Positions 20,001-26,759 of a DNA stretch of 64,000 nt are shown piece after piece. The stretch comes from Sorex araneus (lineage: Eukaryota; Chordata; Mammalia; Eulipotyphla; Soricidae): assembly GCF_027595985.1 (NCBI RefSeq), contig NC_073304.1, positions 217,560,000-217,623,999 on the forward strand, written 5' to 3'. Every line of letters starts with the position of its first letter. Position 1 is the first letter of the stretch. The position numbers were made by a program, and so were the translations under genes. Under the pieces are notes generated by a model. It saw nothing but the letters and a program-made list of their open reading frames with translations, was not told the DNA's origin and did not search any database.

Positions 20001-21106
20001 CCCCGCCCTCCCAGCCCCCCCGCAGGAGCTCCCCCCACATACACACCCCACCGGAGGGGCCTTCGGGAGGCGAGGGGCCCTGGGCTGAAGCCTCCCTCCC
20101 TCCCACTCACGTGGGACCCCTGCCCTGTGCCCTAGACCTGACCTTCCTGCATGAGGGGAGCAAGACTCTTGTTGATGGCCTGGTGAACATCGAGAAGCTG
20201 GTGAGTGGCAGTGCCAGCTCCGAGTCCCACAAGTGGGGGGCTGGCATGCTCCCCGCAACCCCCTCCGCCTCCTGGCACCTCCCCAGGATCACAGCCTTGC
20301 CCCATGGCGCCCAGCTTGCCTGACAGACTCCCGGCTGTCTCCCTGGTAGCATCTCTGTGGCAAGCCACCCACGGGTGGCAGAGCTGGCAGGCAGCTCGGG
20401 GGCCACTCTGCCTCCACCCCTCCATGTCACCCCCTCCTTACACCCTCTCCTTTGATTTTTTTTTTTTTTTTGCTTTTCTTGGGTCACACCTGGCGATGCA
20501 CAAGGGTTACTCCTGGCTCTGCACTCAGGAATCACCCCTGGCAGTGCTCAGGGGACCATATGGGATGCTGGGAATTGAACCCGGGTCGGCCACGTGTAAG
20601 GCAAACGCCCTATCCGATGTGCTCCAGGCCCCTCCTTTGATTCTTTAGCGACCCTCCAGACTCGGTCCGGGAGGGGGTGAAGTCGAGGCAATTGGAGGAG
20701 GAGGGGGGCGCGTGGGAGAGGGACACATTCCTGTGGCTCATTCTGGGCTCATTCCTTTCCCATCTCCCAGCATTCAGTGGCCGAAAAAGTGAGGACGGTC
20801 CGCAAGTACCGGAGCCGGCCCCTGTGTGAGTAACTGCTCTCGAGCACTGCGAGGCCAGGGCCCCCATCCCCCCGCCTCCCCATGCCCCCCCACCCCCAGC
20901 GGCACTCCCAGCGGGCGTGGGGCGAGGTGGGGGTGCGGCTGGAAGCCTGAGCCCCTCTCCCTGCTGCCTCCCGCCCCCCAGGCCTGGAGATGGACGCGTC
21001 TCCCCATCACCTGCAGATCAAGGCCTACGTGCGCCAGTTCCAGGTCATCGACAACCAGAACCTCCTCTTCGAGCTCTCCTACAAGCTGGAGGCGAACAGT
21101 CAGTGA
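4332..21106 (+). CDS. RAPGEFL1: RAPGEFL1, Rap guanine nucleotide exchange factor-like 1 (whole gene, 15 coding exons)
   Basis: Joining the 15 exons listed below gives one uninterrupted frame of 1989 bases (662 codons plus TGA), equal to the human length as I remember it. The product is a probable exchange factor of the Ras/Rap family, also called Link-GEFII; its GTPase target is not firmly known to me. Regions in order: a disordered Gly/Pro-rich N-terminus (1-170), a helical REM-like segment (about 175-285), a ubiquitin-like RA-type segment (about 315-405) and a CDC25/RasGEF domain (about 405-660). The last contains the family blocks FKNLFRKFENLTDP, PFVPLILKDLTFLHEG and LVNIEKL. No cyclic-nucleotide-binding or DEP domain is present, unlike EPAC. 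All introns are GT-AG. The start ATG at 4332 has G at -3 and is the first ATG of this frame after the short upstream ORF at 4095. All exon calls rest on frame continuity and family similarity, not on transcripts. Confidence 0.96.
7030..7255. repeat. Degenerate CA/CACT-rich tandem array
   Basis: About 225 bases of imperfect CACA, CACT and CATA units, with recurring CACTCACA and AGTCACA words. Confidence 0.85.
7460..7560. repeat. (CA)n-(GT)n self-complementary microsatellite
   Basis: A (CA)n run (7460-7497) passes through CACGTG into a (GT)n run (7498-7560). The two halves can pair with each other. The array ends about 160 bases before exon 2. Confidence 0.9.
7723..7798 (+). CDS. RAPGEFL1: RAPGEFL1 coding exon 2
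   Basis: The acceptor is CCACAG|AT. The exon encodes DILLDDIVLTHSLFLPTEKF and then LQELH, the start of the REM-like helical region. The donor is CA|GTAATA at 7798/7799, phase 2. The three-base CAG at the junction is split, so the last codon is completed by the first base of exon 3. Confidence 0.9.
7955..8045 (+). repeat. MIR-like ancient SINE fragment
   Basis: It carries the MIR core wording GGGGCCTCAGTTTCCTCTTC followed by TGTAAAGCAGAGGG, in RAPGEFL1 intron 2. Confidence 0.6.
8090..8480. other. Candidate conserved non-coding block in RAPGEFL1 intron 2
   Basis: Unique AT/GC-balanced sequence with GTAAACA-type words (8220-8310) and a CCAAT motif (AGCCAATCAGAGG near 8448), inside the SINE-free domain and 250 bases before exon 3. 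It could be an enhancer or a minor promoter; only its uniqueness is visible. Confidence 0.3.
8732..8867 (+). CDS. RAPGEFL1: RAPGEFL1 coding exon 3
   Basis: The acceptor is GGTCAG|CTTTGTT. The exon reads FVRAGGEEGPEGLGRKQACL and then AMLLHFLDTYQGLLQEEEG, ending IIK with donor AAG|GTGGGT, phase 0. The junction codon becomes CAC, giving ELHHF where I recall ELHQYF in human, i.e. one residue fewer. The frame is kept. Confidence 0.88.
9051..9148 (+). CDS. RAPGEFL1: RAPGEFL1 coding exon 4
   Basis: The acceptor is CACCAG|GAC. The exon encodes DLYLLIMKDESLYQDLREDT then LRLHQLVETVEL, the end of the REM-like helical segment. The donor is GAA|GTGAGG, phase 2. The first SINE of the gene body starts about 90 bases downstream. 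Confidence 0.93.
9239..9609 (-). repeat. Two older SINE copies
   Basis: Diverged reverse-strand copies at about 9239-9450 and 9455-9604, the first SINEs inside RAPGEFL1 (intron 4). Confidence 0.75.
9610..9789 (-). repeat. tRNA-derived SINE, young and full length
   Basis: Close to the family consensus from the T-rich tail to CGCTCCAGCCCC; flanked by AGCACCCTAT/AGCACCCTGT. Confidence 0.95.
9867..10056 (-). repeat. tRNA-derived SINE, young and full length
   Basis: Near-consensus copy flanked by TACAGAGTTTTTT on both sides. Confidence 0.95.
10070..10248 (-). repeat. tRNA-derived SINE with small internal duplication
   Basis: Reverse-strand copy; the middle reads TTTGTACTCAGGAATTGAGTACAAAGTACAAAC, a short local rearrangement seen at 10121-10153. 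(Motif positions rather than full sequence are the key evidence.). Confidence 0.85.
10629..10980 (-). mobile_element. L1 3'-UTR fragment interrupted by a SINE
   Basis: T-rich start, then AATCACTGTGAGATAGA, and after the SINE GTCATACAGTGTTCCAACACC and CATCCCTCCACTAGTG, matching the other L1 3' ends in the window. Confidence 0.75.
10700..10878 (+). repeat. tRNA-derived SINE inside the L1 fragment
   Basis: Full-length copy flanked by GATTGGATTTCAG / GACTGGATTTCAG. Confidence 0.92.
11011..11068. repeat. (TC)n microsatellite
   Basis: Nearly pure TC dinucleotides with one TTTC and one TGTC interruption. Confidence 0.9.
11185..11508 (-). repeat. Two diverged SINE copies
   Basis: About 11185-11335 and 11338-11508; the second still reads GGGCCACACCTGGCAATACTC through CACTCTGGCCC. 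Confidence 0.75.
11634..11877 (+). repeat. Second SINE family (same tRNA head, different body, no poly(A))
   Basis: The head GGACTGGAGCGATAGCACAG through GGGTTTGAGTC matches the common SINE. The body then switches to GAGAGCCCGGCAAGCTAC, GGCAAGCTACCC, CAAGTCTCACAATGGAG and GGTGCCCGCTCGAGCAA, ending ACAGTGCCACAGTG. The target duplication CTTTCTTTTTAA (11622-11633, 11878-11889) proves it moved as one 244-bp unit. Confidence 0.9.
11918..12310 (+). repeat. Two strongly decayed SINE copies
   Basis: Fragments at about 11918-12040 and 12200-12310 keep GGTTCCCTGAGCG- and CCCCTGAGCACTGCCAGG-like words. Confidence 0.55.
12315..13140. other. Unique sequence in RAPGEFL1 intron 4
   Basis: No exon or young SINE. 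Pyrimidine-rich, with an L2/MIR-like word (GCCATGTGCCAAGCACTGTG) near 13100. Confidence 0.5.
13145..13640 (+). repeat. Cluster of three older SINEs
   Basis: Head-to-tail + strand copies at about 13145-13300, 13345-13470 and 13472-13640, each with GATAGTACA- or TAGTACAACGG-type A-box wording. Confidence 0.8.
13658..13838 (+). repeat. tRNA-derived SINE, full length
   Basis: Near-consensus copy flanked by AAAAGAAAAGAAACTCAG. Confidence 0.9.
13865..14036 (+). repeat. SINE with internal deletion and (CA)n tail
   Basis: The segment between CTTGCCTTG and GCATCCCATATGG is missing; the 3' end runs into a (CA)n at 13998-14034. Confidence 0.8.
14386..14498 (+). CDS. RAPGEFL1: RAPGEFL1 coding exon 5
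   Basis: The acceptor is GCCAG|GACC. The exon encodes TPEESQPPSKQVKPLFRHF then RRIDSCLQTRVAFRGSDE, the linker into the RA-like segment. The donor is GAGA|GTGAGT, phase 1. It follows a 5.2-kb, SINE-rich intron. Confidence 0.93.
14682..14849 (+). CDS. RAPGEFL1: RAPGEFL1 coding exon 6
   Basis: The acceptor is GTGCAG|TC. The exon encodes FCRVYMPDHSYVTIRSRLSA then SVQDILGSVSEKLQYSEEP and LILVAVASSG. This is the first half of the RA (ubiquitin-like) segment and closely resembles the equivalent EPAC segment. The donor is GGAG|GTGAGC, phase 1. Confidence 0.94.
14940..15018. repeat. MER5-like ancient DNA-transposon fragment
   Basis: Contains CACCTGGGAACTTGTTAAAAATG, a wording typical of MER5/Charlie elements (recognised from memory). 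Confidence 0.5.
15029..15213 (+). repeat. tRNA-derived SINE
   Basis: GGGGCCGGAGCAATAGTACAG through GGGTGTGACCC, then an AAATAAATG-type tail. Confidence 0.9.
15228..15980 (+). repeat. Cluster of older SINE copies
   Basis: Diverged + strand copies at about 15228-15390, 15405-15550, 15560-15720 and 15820-15985, still showing AGATAGCCC/GATGGTACAG heads and CAGGAGTGAT bodies. Confidence 0.75.
16165..16336 (+). repeat. tRNA-derived SINE, full length
   Basis: Flanked by AAATTTCAGACAA / AATTCAGACAA. Confidence 0.9.
16412..16563 (+). repeat. Older SINE copy
   Basis: GGTCAGAGAGGTAGTGCAGCAGG head and GAGTGTGGCTC end. Confidence 0.8.
16654..16826 (+). repeat. tRNA-derived SINE, full length
   Basis: GGGGCTGGAGTGATAGCAAAG through GGGTGTGACCCC. 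Confidence 0.9.
16858..17030 (-). repeat. Decayed SINE upstream of exon 7
   Basis: Retains CAGTGCTCAGGGGCCCTTCC and GGGACCAAGTGGTGCCAG wording. Confidence 0.55.
17224..17321 (+). CDS. RAPGEFL1: RAPGEFL1 coding exon 7
   Basis: The acceptor is TGCAG|AG. The exon encodes KVLLQPTEDCVFTTLGINSH then LFACTRASYEAL, the end of the RA-like segment. The donor is CTG|GTAAGA, phase 0. Confidence 0.94.
17413..17535 (+). CDS. RAPGEFL1: RAPGEFL1 coding exon 8
   Basis: The acceptor is TTCCAG|GTG. The exon encodes VPLPEEIQVSPGDTEIHRVE then PEDVANHLTAFHWELFRCVH, the entry to the CDC25/RasGEF domain. The donor is GAG|GTGGGC, phase 0. Confidence 0.94.
17742..17908 (-). repeat. Older SINE copy
   Basis: GGTCACACACCCAGTAGTGG through CTCTCTGGCCCC, RAPGEFL1 intron 8. 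Confidence 0.8.
18058..18112. repeat. (GT)n microsatellite
   Basis: GT dinucleotides with C and T interruptions. Confidence 0.9.
18631..18809 (+). CDS. RAPGEFL1: RAPGEFL1 coding exon 9
   Basis: The acceptor is GCGCAG|CTG, behind a long pyrimidine-rich tract (about 18420-18620). The exon encodes LEFVDYVFHGERGRRETANL then ELLLQRCSEVTHWVATEVLL, the helical core of the RasGEF domain that carries the conserved WVATEILL-type block. The donor is AT|GTGAGT, phase 2. Confidence 0.95.
18904..18994 (+). CDS. RAPGEFL1: RAPGEFL1 coding exon 10
   Basis: The acceptor is CCGCAG|C after an intron of only 94 bases. The exon encodes CKQNQDLLSFYAVVMGLDN then AAVGRLRLTWE, including the NxxSFxAVVMGL block typical of RasGEF domains. 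The donor is GAG|GTGAGT, phase 0. Confidence 0.95.
19107..19122. promoter_or_regulatory. Possible CTCF-like motif in RAPGEFL1 intron 10
   Basis: AGGCGCCCTCTTTTGG, reverse complement CCAAAAGAGGGCGCC, matches 10 of 12 core positions. Confidence 0.3.
19330..19380 (+). CDS. RAPGEFL1: RAPGEFL1 coding exon 11
   Basis: A 51-base exon encoding KLPGKFKNLFRKFENLT, the KxKxxFxxxExLT block of RasGEF domains. The acceptor is CGCAG|AAG and the donor ACG|GTGAGT, phase 0. Confidence 0.94.
19458..19641 (-). repeat. tRNA-derived SINE, full length, intron 11
   Basis: Near-consensus copy, flanked by GGAGCGTTTTTT / GGAGCATTTTTT, 80 bases after exon 11. Confidence 0.93.
19896..19983 (+). CDS. RAPGEFL1: RAPGEFL1 coding exon 12
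   Basis: The acceptor is CCCCAG|GAC. The exon encodes DPCRNHKSYREIISKMQPPV then IPFVPLILK, leading into the most conserved RasGEF block. The donor is AAAG|GTGAGG, phase 1. Confidence 0.95.
20136..20200 (+). CDS. RAPGEFL1: RAPGEFL1 coding exon 13
   Basis: The acceptor is CCCTAG|AC. The exon encodes DLTFLHEGSKTLVDGLVNIE then KL, the DLTFxxEG signature and the region of the catalytic helical hairpin in this fold. The donor is CTG|GTGAGT, phase 0. Confidence 0.95.
20458..20631 (-). repeat. tRNA-derived SINE, full length, intron 13
   Basis: Flanked by CTCCTTTGATT (20447-20457 and 20632-20642). Confidence 0.93.
20771..20825 (+). CDS. RAPGEFL1: RAPGEFL1 coding exon 14
   Basis: A 55-base exon encoding HSVAEKVRTVRKYRSRPL, with acceptor TCCCAG|CAT and donor CCCCTGT|GTGAGT, phase 1. 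Confidence 0.94.
20982..21106 (+). CDS. RAPGEFL1: RAPGEFL1 coding exon 15 (last) and stop
   Basis: The acceptor is CCCCAG|GC. The exon encodes CLEMDASPHHLQIKAYVRQF then QVIDNQNLLFELSYKLEANS and Q, ending in TGA at 21104-21106. It completes the RasGEF fold. Confidence 0.95.
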
Positions 21107-22670
21107 GCTCGGGCTCCGCGCGGCCCCCGGGCTCCAAGGACACCTGGCACTCAAGCACTTTGTACCATGTCCCGGCCCACCTCTGGCCCCTGTCCCCGGA
21201 CCGACTTCCTGCCCACAGGCAAGAGTTGGGCAGACTTCTCCCTGGCCCTCAGGCCTTGTCCACCCTGCTGAAAGCGCCTGCCCCTTGCTCCCTCAAGTCC
21301 GGACCACCAGGGAAGGCGGGCAGGGGGCCTCTCTGTGTGCACCTGCTCGTGCTCTCTGGTTGGAACTGTGGGTGTGTCAGGCAGACTTTCCCCCGACCTG
21401 TCCTCCGGCTCCTCCCTAGACAGACTGGGACCCCCCTGGATGTACCCCCTGGAAAGATGGTGTGTGTGTGTACGTGTGTGTGTGCGTGCGCGAGCATGTG
21501 CACTTGTGTAAGTGTGTCCGCAGTGATCCTTCTGGTTGGTGCTACCCGTGTCCTCTCTGCCCCGGGGCCAGTGAGGAGGGTGTGTGCTTGCCCCACCCCG
21601 TCACTCCCTTGCCCGCCGTCCCAGGCTGGTGGGCGAAGCTGGAGGCAGCAGGTGGGAGGGGTTACCGGGCAGCCCTTGGGGGTCCCCCAGCCGAGCCGCG
21701 CCAAGGAGAGGGTGAACGATGCTCAGGGAAACAGGCCTCAGTTGCCTCCAGGACCCTCCCTCTGCAGAGCAGTGGCGTGGGGTGCGGCAGAATCGAGAGC
21801 AAAGGGTACCCACAGCCCACACCCCGATTCTGGGGGGGGAGTGTCTCACTGCGCGGAAGGGAATTACCATTTCCCTTCTGGCCCCGGTGAATGACCCCAC
21901 AACACCATCTCTGCCCTTTTCCCTGTCTTGACTCTCCGTCTGTCCTCCCCATTAGAACCGGGGTGGGGTGAACCCCTGAACCCGGGGCAGGCAGTCCCCC
22001 AAAAGTGCAGGGGGGCAGAGGGAGGGATGGCAGAGCCGGTGAAGGTAAAGCTAGCCTCTCGCCAGGCCTGCAGCCCGTCTCCCGCCCGCCCCGGCCTGCA
22101 GCAGCGTCCAGGGCAGAAGGGCTGCTGGCGGCTATGGGCGAGGTTCCCCCCGCCTCGGGGACCGCCTCTTTCCCTTCTGAGGAGGCTGCGGTGGCAGCCG
22201 CAGCTGTTCCTGCTCTGAGGGTGTATATATTTTTTACCCAAAGCTCTGGAATTGTACATTTATTTTTTAAAACTCGAGGAGGGAGAGAACCTTGTACCAT
22301 ATGTAAACAGTGTATCATAGGTCATGTTGTACAGTCCCTTTTATACAGCCCCTGTCTTGTTCTTGCCCCCCACCCCCACCCCCGCAGAGCCCCCGGCCCT
22401 ACCCATGCACACACAGGCGCAGCCCGAGACCAGGGCCCCCCTTCCTGTCCCCAGACTCCTCCCTGCAACTGGCCGTGTCCCTCCTGCCGCCTCCCCACGT
22501 CCGGCTCCTACAGCCCTCCCGAACGAACGCTGCCACCCCCAGCCCTGCCCCTGCCGCTCCCCACCCCGCACCCCACAGCTTTAACAGAGTGAACCCTGTG
22601 TACTGCCCCTCCCAGCTGTCGTTGAAACTACTGGGTGGAGAAGGCGATAAAGTCTCTGAATCAAGACTCC
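21107..22670 (+). other. RAPGEFL1: RAPGEFL1 3' untranslated region
   Basis: About 1.56 kb of SINE-free sequence follows the stop. It contains a GT-rich stretch (21460-21521) and an AT-rich block (about 22220-22350) that looks like slowly evolving 3'UTR. The 3' boundary is inferred from the polyadenylation hexamer at 22646 and from the first SINE downstream at 22804. Confidence 0.75.
22646..22651 (+). terminator. Putative polyadenylation hexamer GATAAA
   Basis: GATAAA lies 1.54 kb after the RAPGEFL1 stop, and a T/G-rich stretch (CTGCTGTTCTTCC) follows about 20 bases later. GATAAA is a weak variant of AATAAA. I see no canonical AATAAA nearby between the stop and the first downstream SINE. Confidence 0.55.
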
Positions 22671-22803
22671 TGCTGTTCTTCCTTCCGTCTTTGCACCGGG
22701 AAATGGGGGAAGGACTGTGCTCCAGGTTGAACAGGGTGGTCCTGGGGTGACTTTGAAGTGTCGTAGACGTGTCCCTCAGAGTGTGCACTCAGAAGAGAGG
22801 AGG

Positions 22804-22963
22804 GGGCCCGGAGCGATAGTACAGAGGGGAAAGTTCTTGCCTTGCACAGGGCCAACTCGGGTTCAATCCTTCGCATCCTATAGGGTCCCCTGAGCACAGA
22901 GCCAGGAGTAACTCCTGAGCATTGCCAGGTGTGGCCCCATGACAAAACAAACCAAAAAAGTGA
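22804..22963 (+). repeat. SINE just downstream of RAPGEFL1
   Basis: GGCCCGGAGCGATAGTACAG head; lacks the segment between CCTGAGCAC and AGAGCCAGGAG. Confidence 0.85.
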
Positions 22964-22970
22964 CTTGTAC

Positions 22971-23885
22971 CATGTCCCGGCCCACCTGGGAGATCTGGGA
23001 TCCAGTCTGGTTCTCAGCGTGAGGGGATGTGGGCGCAGATGGAACGGTCCCCGCCTGCGGTCCGAGTTACAGGGCCAGTGAGGAGCATGACCGGATCTGC
23101 CCACTGTGGACAGTGCCCGCACTTCACACAGCTCTGTGGACCCCAGTGAGCACGGAGCTCTGAGCGCCCTGGACACGCCCTTGTCCTTCCCACACATCCT
23201 GCAGTCACCTTTGAGTCTGTGCTCAGGATTATCGCCCTCCTGGGCCTCAAGGCCAAGGTCTGGGCTCGTCCTCCATGCTCCTCCATGCTCCTGGCCTGTC
23301 TCCTGCCAGGTAAGTATGTCGGCCCCTTCTAGGTGTCTCCTTCACTCTCTCCCAGCTGTCTCATTGGCCAGTCCTCTGGCCAGTGGCCAGTTCCAGGTCC
23401 TGGACAATCCCATTCGCAATGGCTTGTTCATGGGCACAGAGTCCAGAGGCTCTTCTGCCCTGCTGGGTGACCATGCAGCCTTTGGCCTGGCCTCTCGGCT
23501 GCCTTTCTCAGATCCACCTGGAACCCCATTCCTTGGTCCTCGATGGGGTCTCACAGGGCTATCTTCCAAATCTGAATCAGATGGGACCTGAAAAGAGGGG
23601 TGAAGCTGGGGTGGGGGTGAGCACAGGCCTCAGGGGGTCTGCTTATATGTGAAGACCCCAGTGCAATCCCTAACACAGTGCAGAGCCCCGGAGCACTGCT
23701 GGATATAGTCCTTGAAGCCCCCTGAGTATTGCTGGGGTGACCCTGGGGGCCTTTGGTGCCTCAGGGCCCCAGCAACATGGAAGCCCCAGCATCAAACCAT
23801 TCAAGCCAGTTGACTGGGGGAGCATCAGGAGTGACCCCCAGGAGAATTCTCTCCACTTCTACCATACTCCCTAAAAAAAAAAAAA
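22971..23885. other. Intergenic sequence downstream of RAPGEFL1
   Basis: Mostly unique; only weak decayed SINE words near 23650-23830. No exon recognised. Confidence 0.45.
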
Positions 23886-23889
23886 TTGA

Positions 23890-24800
23890 GGAGGAGGTGG
23901 AGTGATAGTACAGTGGGTAGGACGCTTGCCTTGCACATGGCCAAGGTGGGTTCGATCCTCAGCACCCCAGATGGTCCCCAAGCCCTGCCAATAGTGATCC
24001 CTGATCAAGAGTCAGGAATAAGGCCTGAGCACTGCCAGGTGTGATCCCAACGTCCCCCCCACAAAAAAGAAAAAAGAAAAAGAAAGTTCAGAGAAAAGGT
24101 GGCAAAACCAAGTAGCAGGAGGGTGTGGAGTAACCAGAATCTTGACACACGGCTAATGGGAGTGTGAACTGATGCGGCCACTTTGGTAAGATGTTCAGTG
24201 TCTACTAGAAGGAACACCCAAGAGCCGCCGGCGAGATAGTACAGGGGTAGGGCGGTAACATGTGTCTGACCCCAATTCCACCCCCAGTACCAAGAGGGCC
24301 CTGAGCATCACCGGAGTGATCCTCATCCACAGAGCCAAAAGTAGCCCCAGCACCATCAGGTTGGTCCAAAAACCAAAGGGGAAAACAATTAGAAAGGAAT
24401 AGCCCATGGTCCCCGGAGGACATGCCCAACAATGACAACCATTCACTTATGAGGAAGAAACTTTGTAGGGGTTTTGTTTGTTTGGGAGTTTTGATCTTCT
24501 TGGGTCACACCTGGCAATGTTCAGGGGTTACCCCTGACTCTGCACTCAGGAATTACTCCTGGCGGTGCACATTAACCATATGGGATGCCGGGGATCGAAC
24601 CTGTGTCAGCCGCATGCAAGGCAAATGCCCTACCCACCATACTATCACTCTGGCCCCTGATTCTGTTTTTGGTCCATACCCAGTGGTGCACTGGGTTTAC
24701 TCCTGGTTTTTGTGCTCAGGAATCAGTCCTGACCAGACTCAGGGGGATCCATCTGAGTTGAACCCTGGTTAGTCGCATACTGCTATACTATGGCCTTAAT
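23890..24800. repeat. SINE cluster, both strands
   Basis: + copies at about 23892-24083 and 24215-24397, - copies at about 24476-24657 and 24660-24800; the third is closest to consensus. Confidence 0.8.
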
Positions 24801-24964
24801 CCTCCTCTGTTTTCTTTCCTTTTTTATTTTTTAATAGTGTAGGAGTACTGCTATTTATTCAGTCATTGATTAAGCTGATTGAATTGGGCATGAATTCCAC
24901 ATTACTTTTTCTATTTTTTATTCAGAATGTTAATTTTATTTTATTATTTTATTATTATTTCTTT

Positions 24965-25055
24965 CTACCCCCCCCTTTTTTTTGATTCCCCGTGAGATAC
25001 ACTTACAAAGCTTTCATGTTTGATCTTCAGTCATACAATCATCAAACACCCATCG
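24965..25055 (-). mobile_element. L1 3'-end remnant
   Basis: T-rich start then ATTCCCCGTGAGATACACTTAC and TTCAGTCATACAATCATC, matching the L1 3'-UTR pieces elsewhere. Confidence 0.65.
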
Positions 25056-25059
25056 TTTT

Positions 25060-25222
25060 CTTTCCTTTTTGGAGGAGGTTTGGGCCACACCTAATGGTGC
25101 TCAGAGCTTACTCTTGGCTCTGTGCTCAGGGATCACTCCTGGCAGTGATTGGGGAACTATATGTGGTGTTGGGACTTGAACATGGATCAGGCATGTGCAA
25201 GGCAAGTGTTTTAACCCTTATA
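25060..25222 (-). repeat. Older SINE copy
   Basis: GGGCCACACCTAATGGTGC through AAGTGTTTTAACCC. Confidence 0.75.
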
Positions 25223-25391
25223 CTTTTTTTTTTGCTTTTGCTTTTTGGGTCACACCCGGCGATGCACAGAGGTTACTCCTGGCTCTGCACTCAGGAATTA
25301 CTCCTGGCGGTGCTCAGGGGTCCATATGGGATGCTGGGAATCGAACCCAGGTCGGCAAACGCCCTACCCGCTGTGCTATTGCTCCAGTCCC
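25223..25391 (-). repeat. Young SINE with 10-12 base internal deletion
   Basis: Near consensus, but GTCGGC joins directly to AAACGCCC, dropping the CCGCGTGCAAGG segment between two GGC words. Confidence 0.9.
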
Positions 25392-25457
25392 ATTAATCCT
25401 ATACTATTTGAATTTTCTTGAAATTTCAAGAAATTTTTACCACCCACTTTTACCAGA

Positions 25458-25596
25458 CATCTTACACACTTTGTGCATCGGCTTCATTCTCAGGCACTCA
25501 CCAGAATGAGCCCCTGTTCACTGGTGCCTACCGGGTATCTGGCATGGGGAAGGCAGTGCCTAACAAATACATTCAGCCGGTTAAAATAAGAGCCTC
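25458..25596 (+). repeat. Local direct duplication, copy 1
   Basis: 139 bases of non-SINE sequence (CATCTTACACACTTTGTGC ... AGAGCCTC) recur at 28747-28883. Confidence 0.85.
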
Positions 25597-25717
25597 AGGG
25601 CCGGAGCGTGAGCACAGGGGGTAAAGATGCTTACTTTGTGTGTCCCTGACTGAGGTCCAATTCCCCATATCGCAGATGGTCCCCTGAGCACTGCCAGGTG
25701 TGGCTCAAACCTCCCCG

Positions 25718-25721
25718 TATG

Positions 25722-25752
<31 letters not shown>

Positions 25753-25804
25753 CTACACACACACCCTCCACACACACACACACACGCACACACACACACA
25801 CCCT

Positions 25805-25837
<33 letters not shown>
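25718..25837. repeat. Compound (CA)n array
   Basis: Four CA runs separated by CCCTACACACACACCCTC-type spacers, at the 3' end of a decayed SINE (25600-25717). Confidence 0.9.
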
Positions 25838-25839
<2 letters not shown>

Positions 25840-26382
25840 AGCCCACAACACCAGAGCAGACACAAGCTGGTAAGTGTTCTAGGAATTAAGCCAAGGAGAT
25901 TCATCACTGGTCTGTGGAGAGAGGGTGGGGGACCATGAGAGAAAACTGCTGAAAGCTCTTCTTGAGGAGAACATGACGGCCAAGGCGTCGAGTCGTGGAT
26001 GAGCTTGGGGAAATCTCTCGAGCTCTGCACCGCCCTGTCCTGTGGGACCAGAGACTAGTGGAGCCTTGTGGAGAGGCGGGGCCTGCCCAGCCCTCCTCCA
26101 AAGGTGCTGGTCACCCCCTCAAGGACTCTGAGCCCTAGAACAGGGTCCTGGGGCCCAGGCCTTTGGTCCCCGTTCACTCCCCTAGGAGGGCAGAGGAAGT
26201 CAGAGTTGTTGCCTCATTCCTGGCTCAGCATCTTCAACCCCTTTTGCAGGTGATGATAATAGTGAGGGTGAAAGAACACAAGCCTTGCAGGGGTGGAGCT
26301 CTGGGTGTGATCCCCAACACTCACAATAACAGAAACAAGCAGAAGTTGGTATTCGAGCAGTTTTTTGTTTGGTTTTGTGCTC

Positions 26383-26715
26383 ATTTTCTTCTTCTTCTTC
26401 TTCTTCTTATTTCTTCTTCTTCTCCTTCTCCTTCTCCTTCTCCTTCTCCTTCTTCTTCTTCTTCTCCTTCTCCTTCTCCTTCTCCTTCTCCTTCTCCTTC
26501 TTCTTCTTCTTCTTCTTCTTCTTCTTCTTCTTCTTCTTCTTCTTCTTCTTCTTCTTCTTCTTCTTCTTCTTCTTCTTCTTCTTCTTCTTCTTCTTCTTCC
26601 TCCTCCTCCTCCTCCTCTTCCTCCTCTTCCTCCTCCTCCTCCTCCTCTTCCTCCTCCTCTTCTTCCTCCTCCTCCTCCTCCTCCTCCTCCTTCTTCTTTT
26701 TCTTCTTCTTCTTCC
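26383..26715. repeat. Long (CTT)n/(CTTCTC)n/(CCT)n homopyrimidine tract
   Basis: Apart from one A at 26409, every base is C or T. The part 26410-26715 is 306 uninterrupted pyrimidines in blocks of CTT, CTTCTC hexamers, pure CTT and CCT. Confidence 0.97.
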
Positions 26716-26759
26716 AGAGCCCATCTAGGAGTCCCTCAGCCCCATTTCCCAGATGAGAG

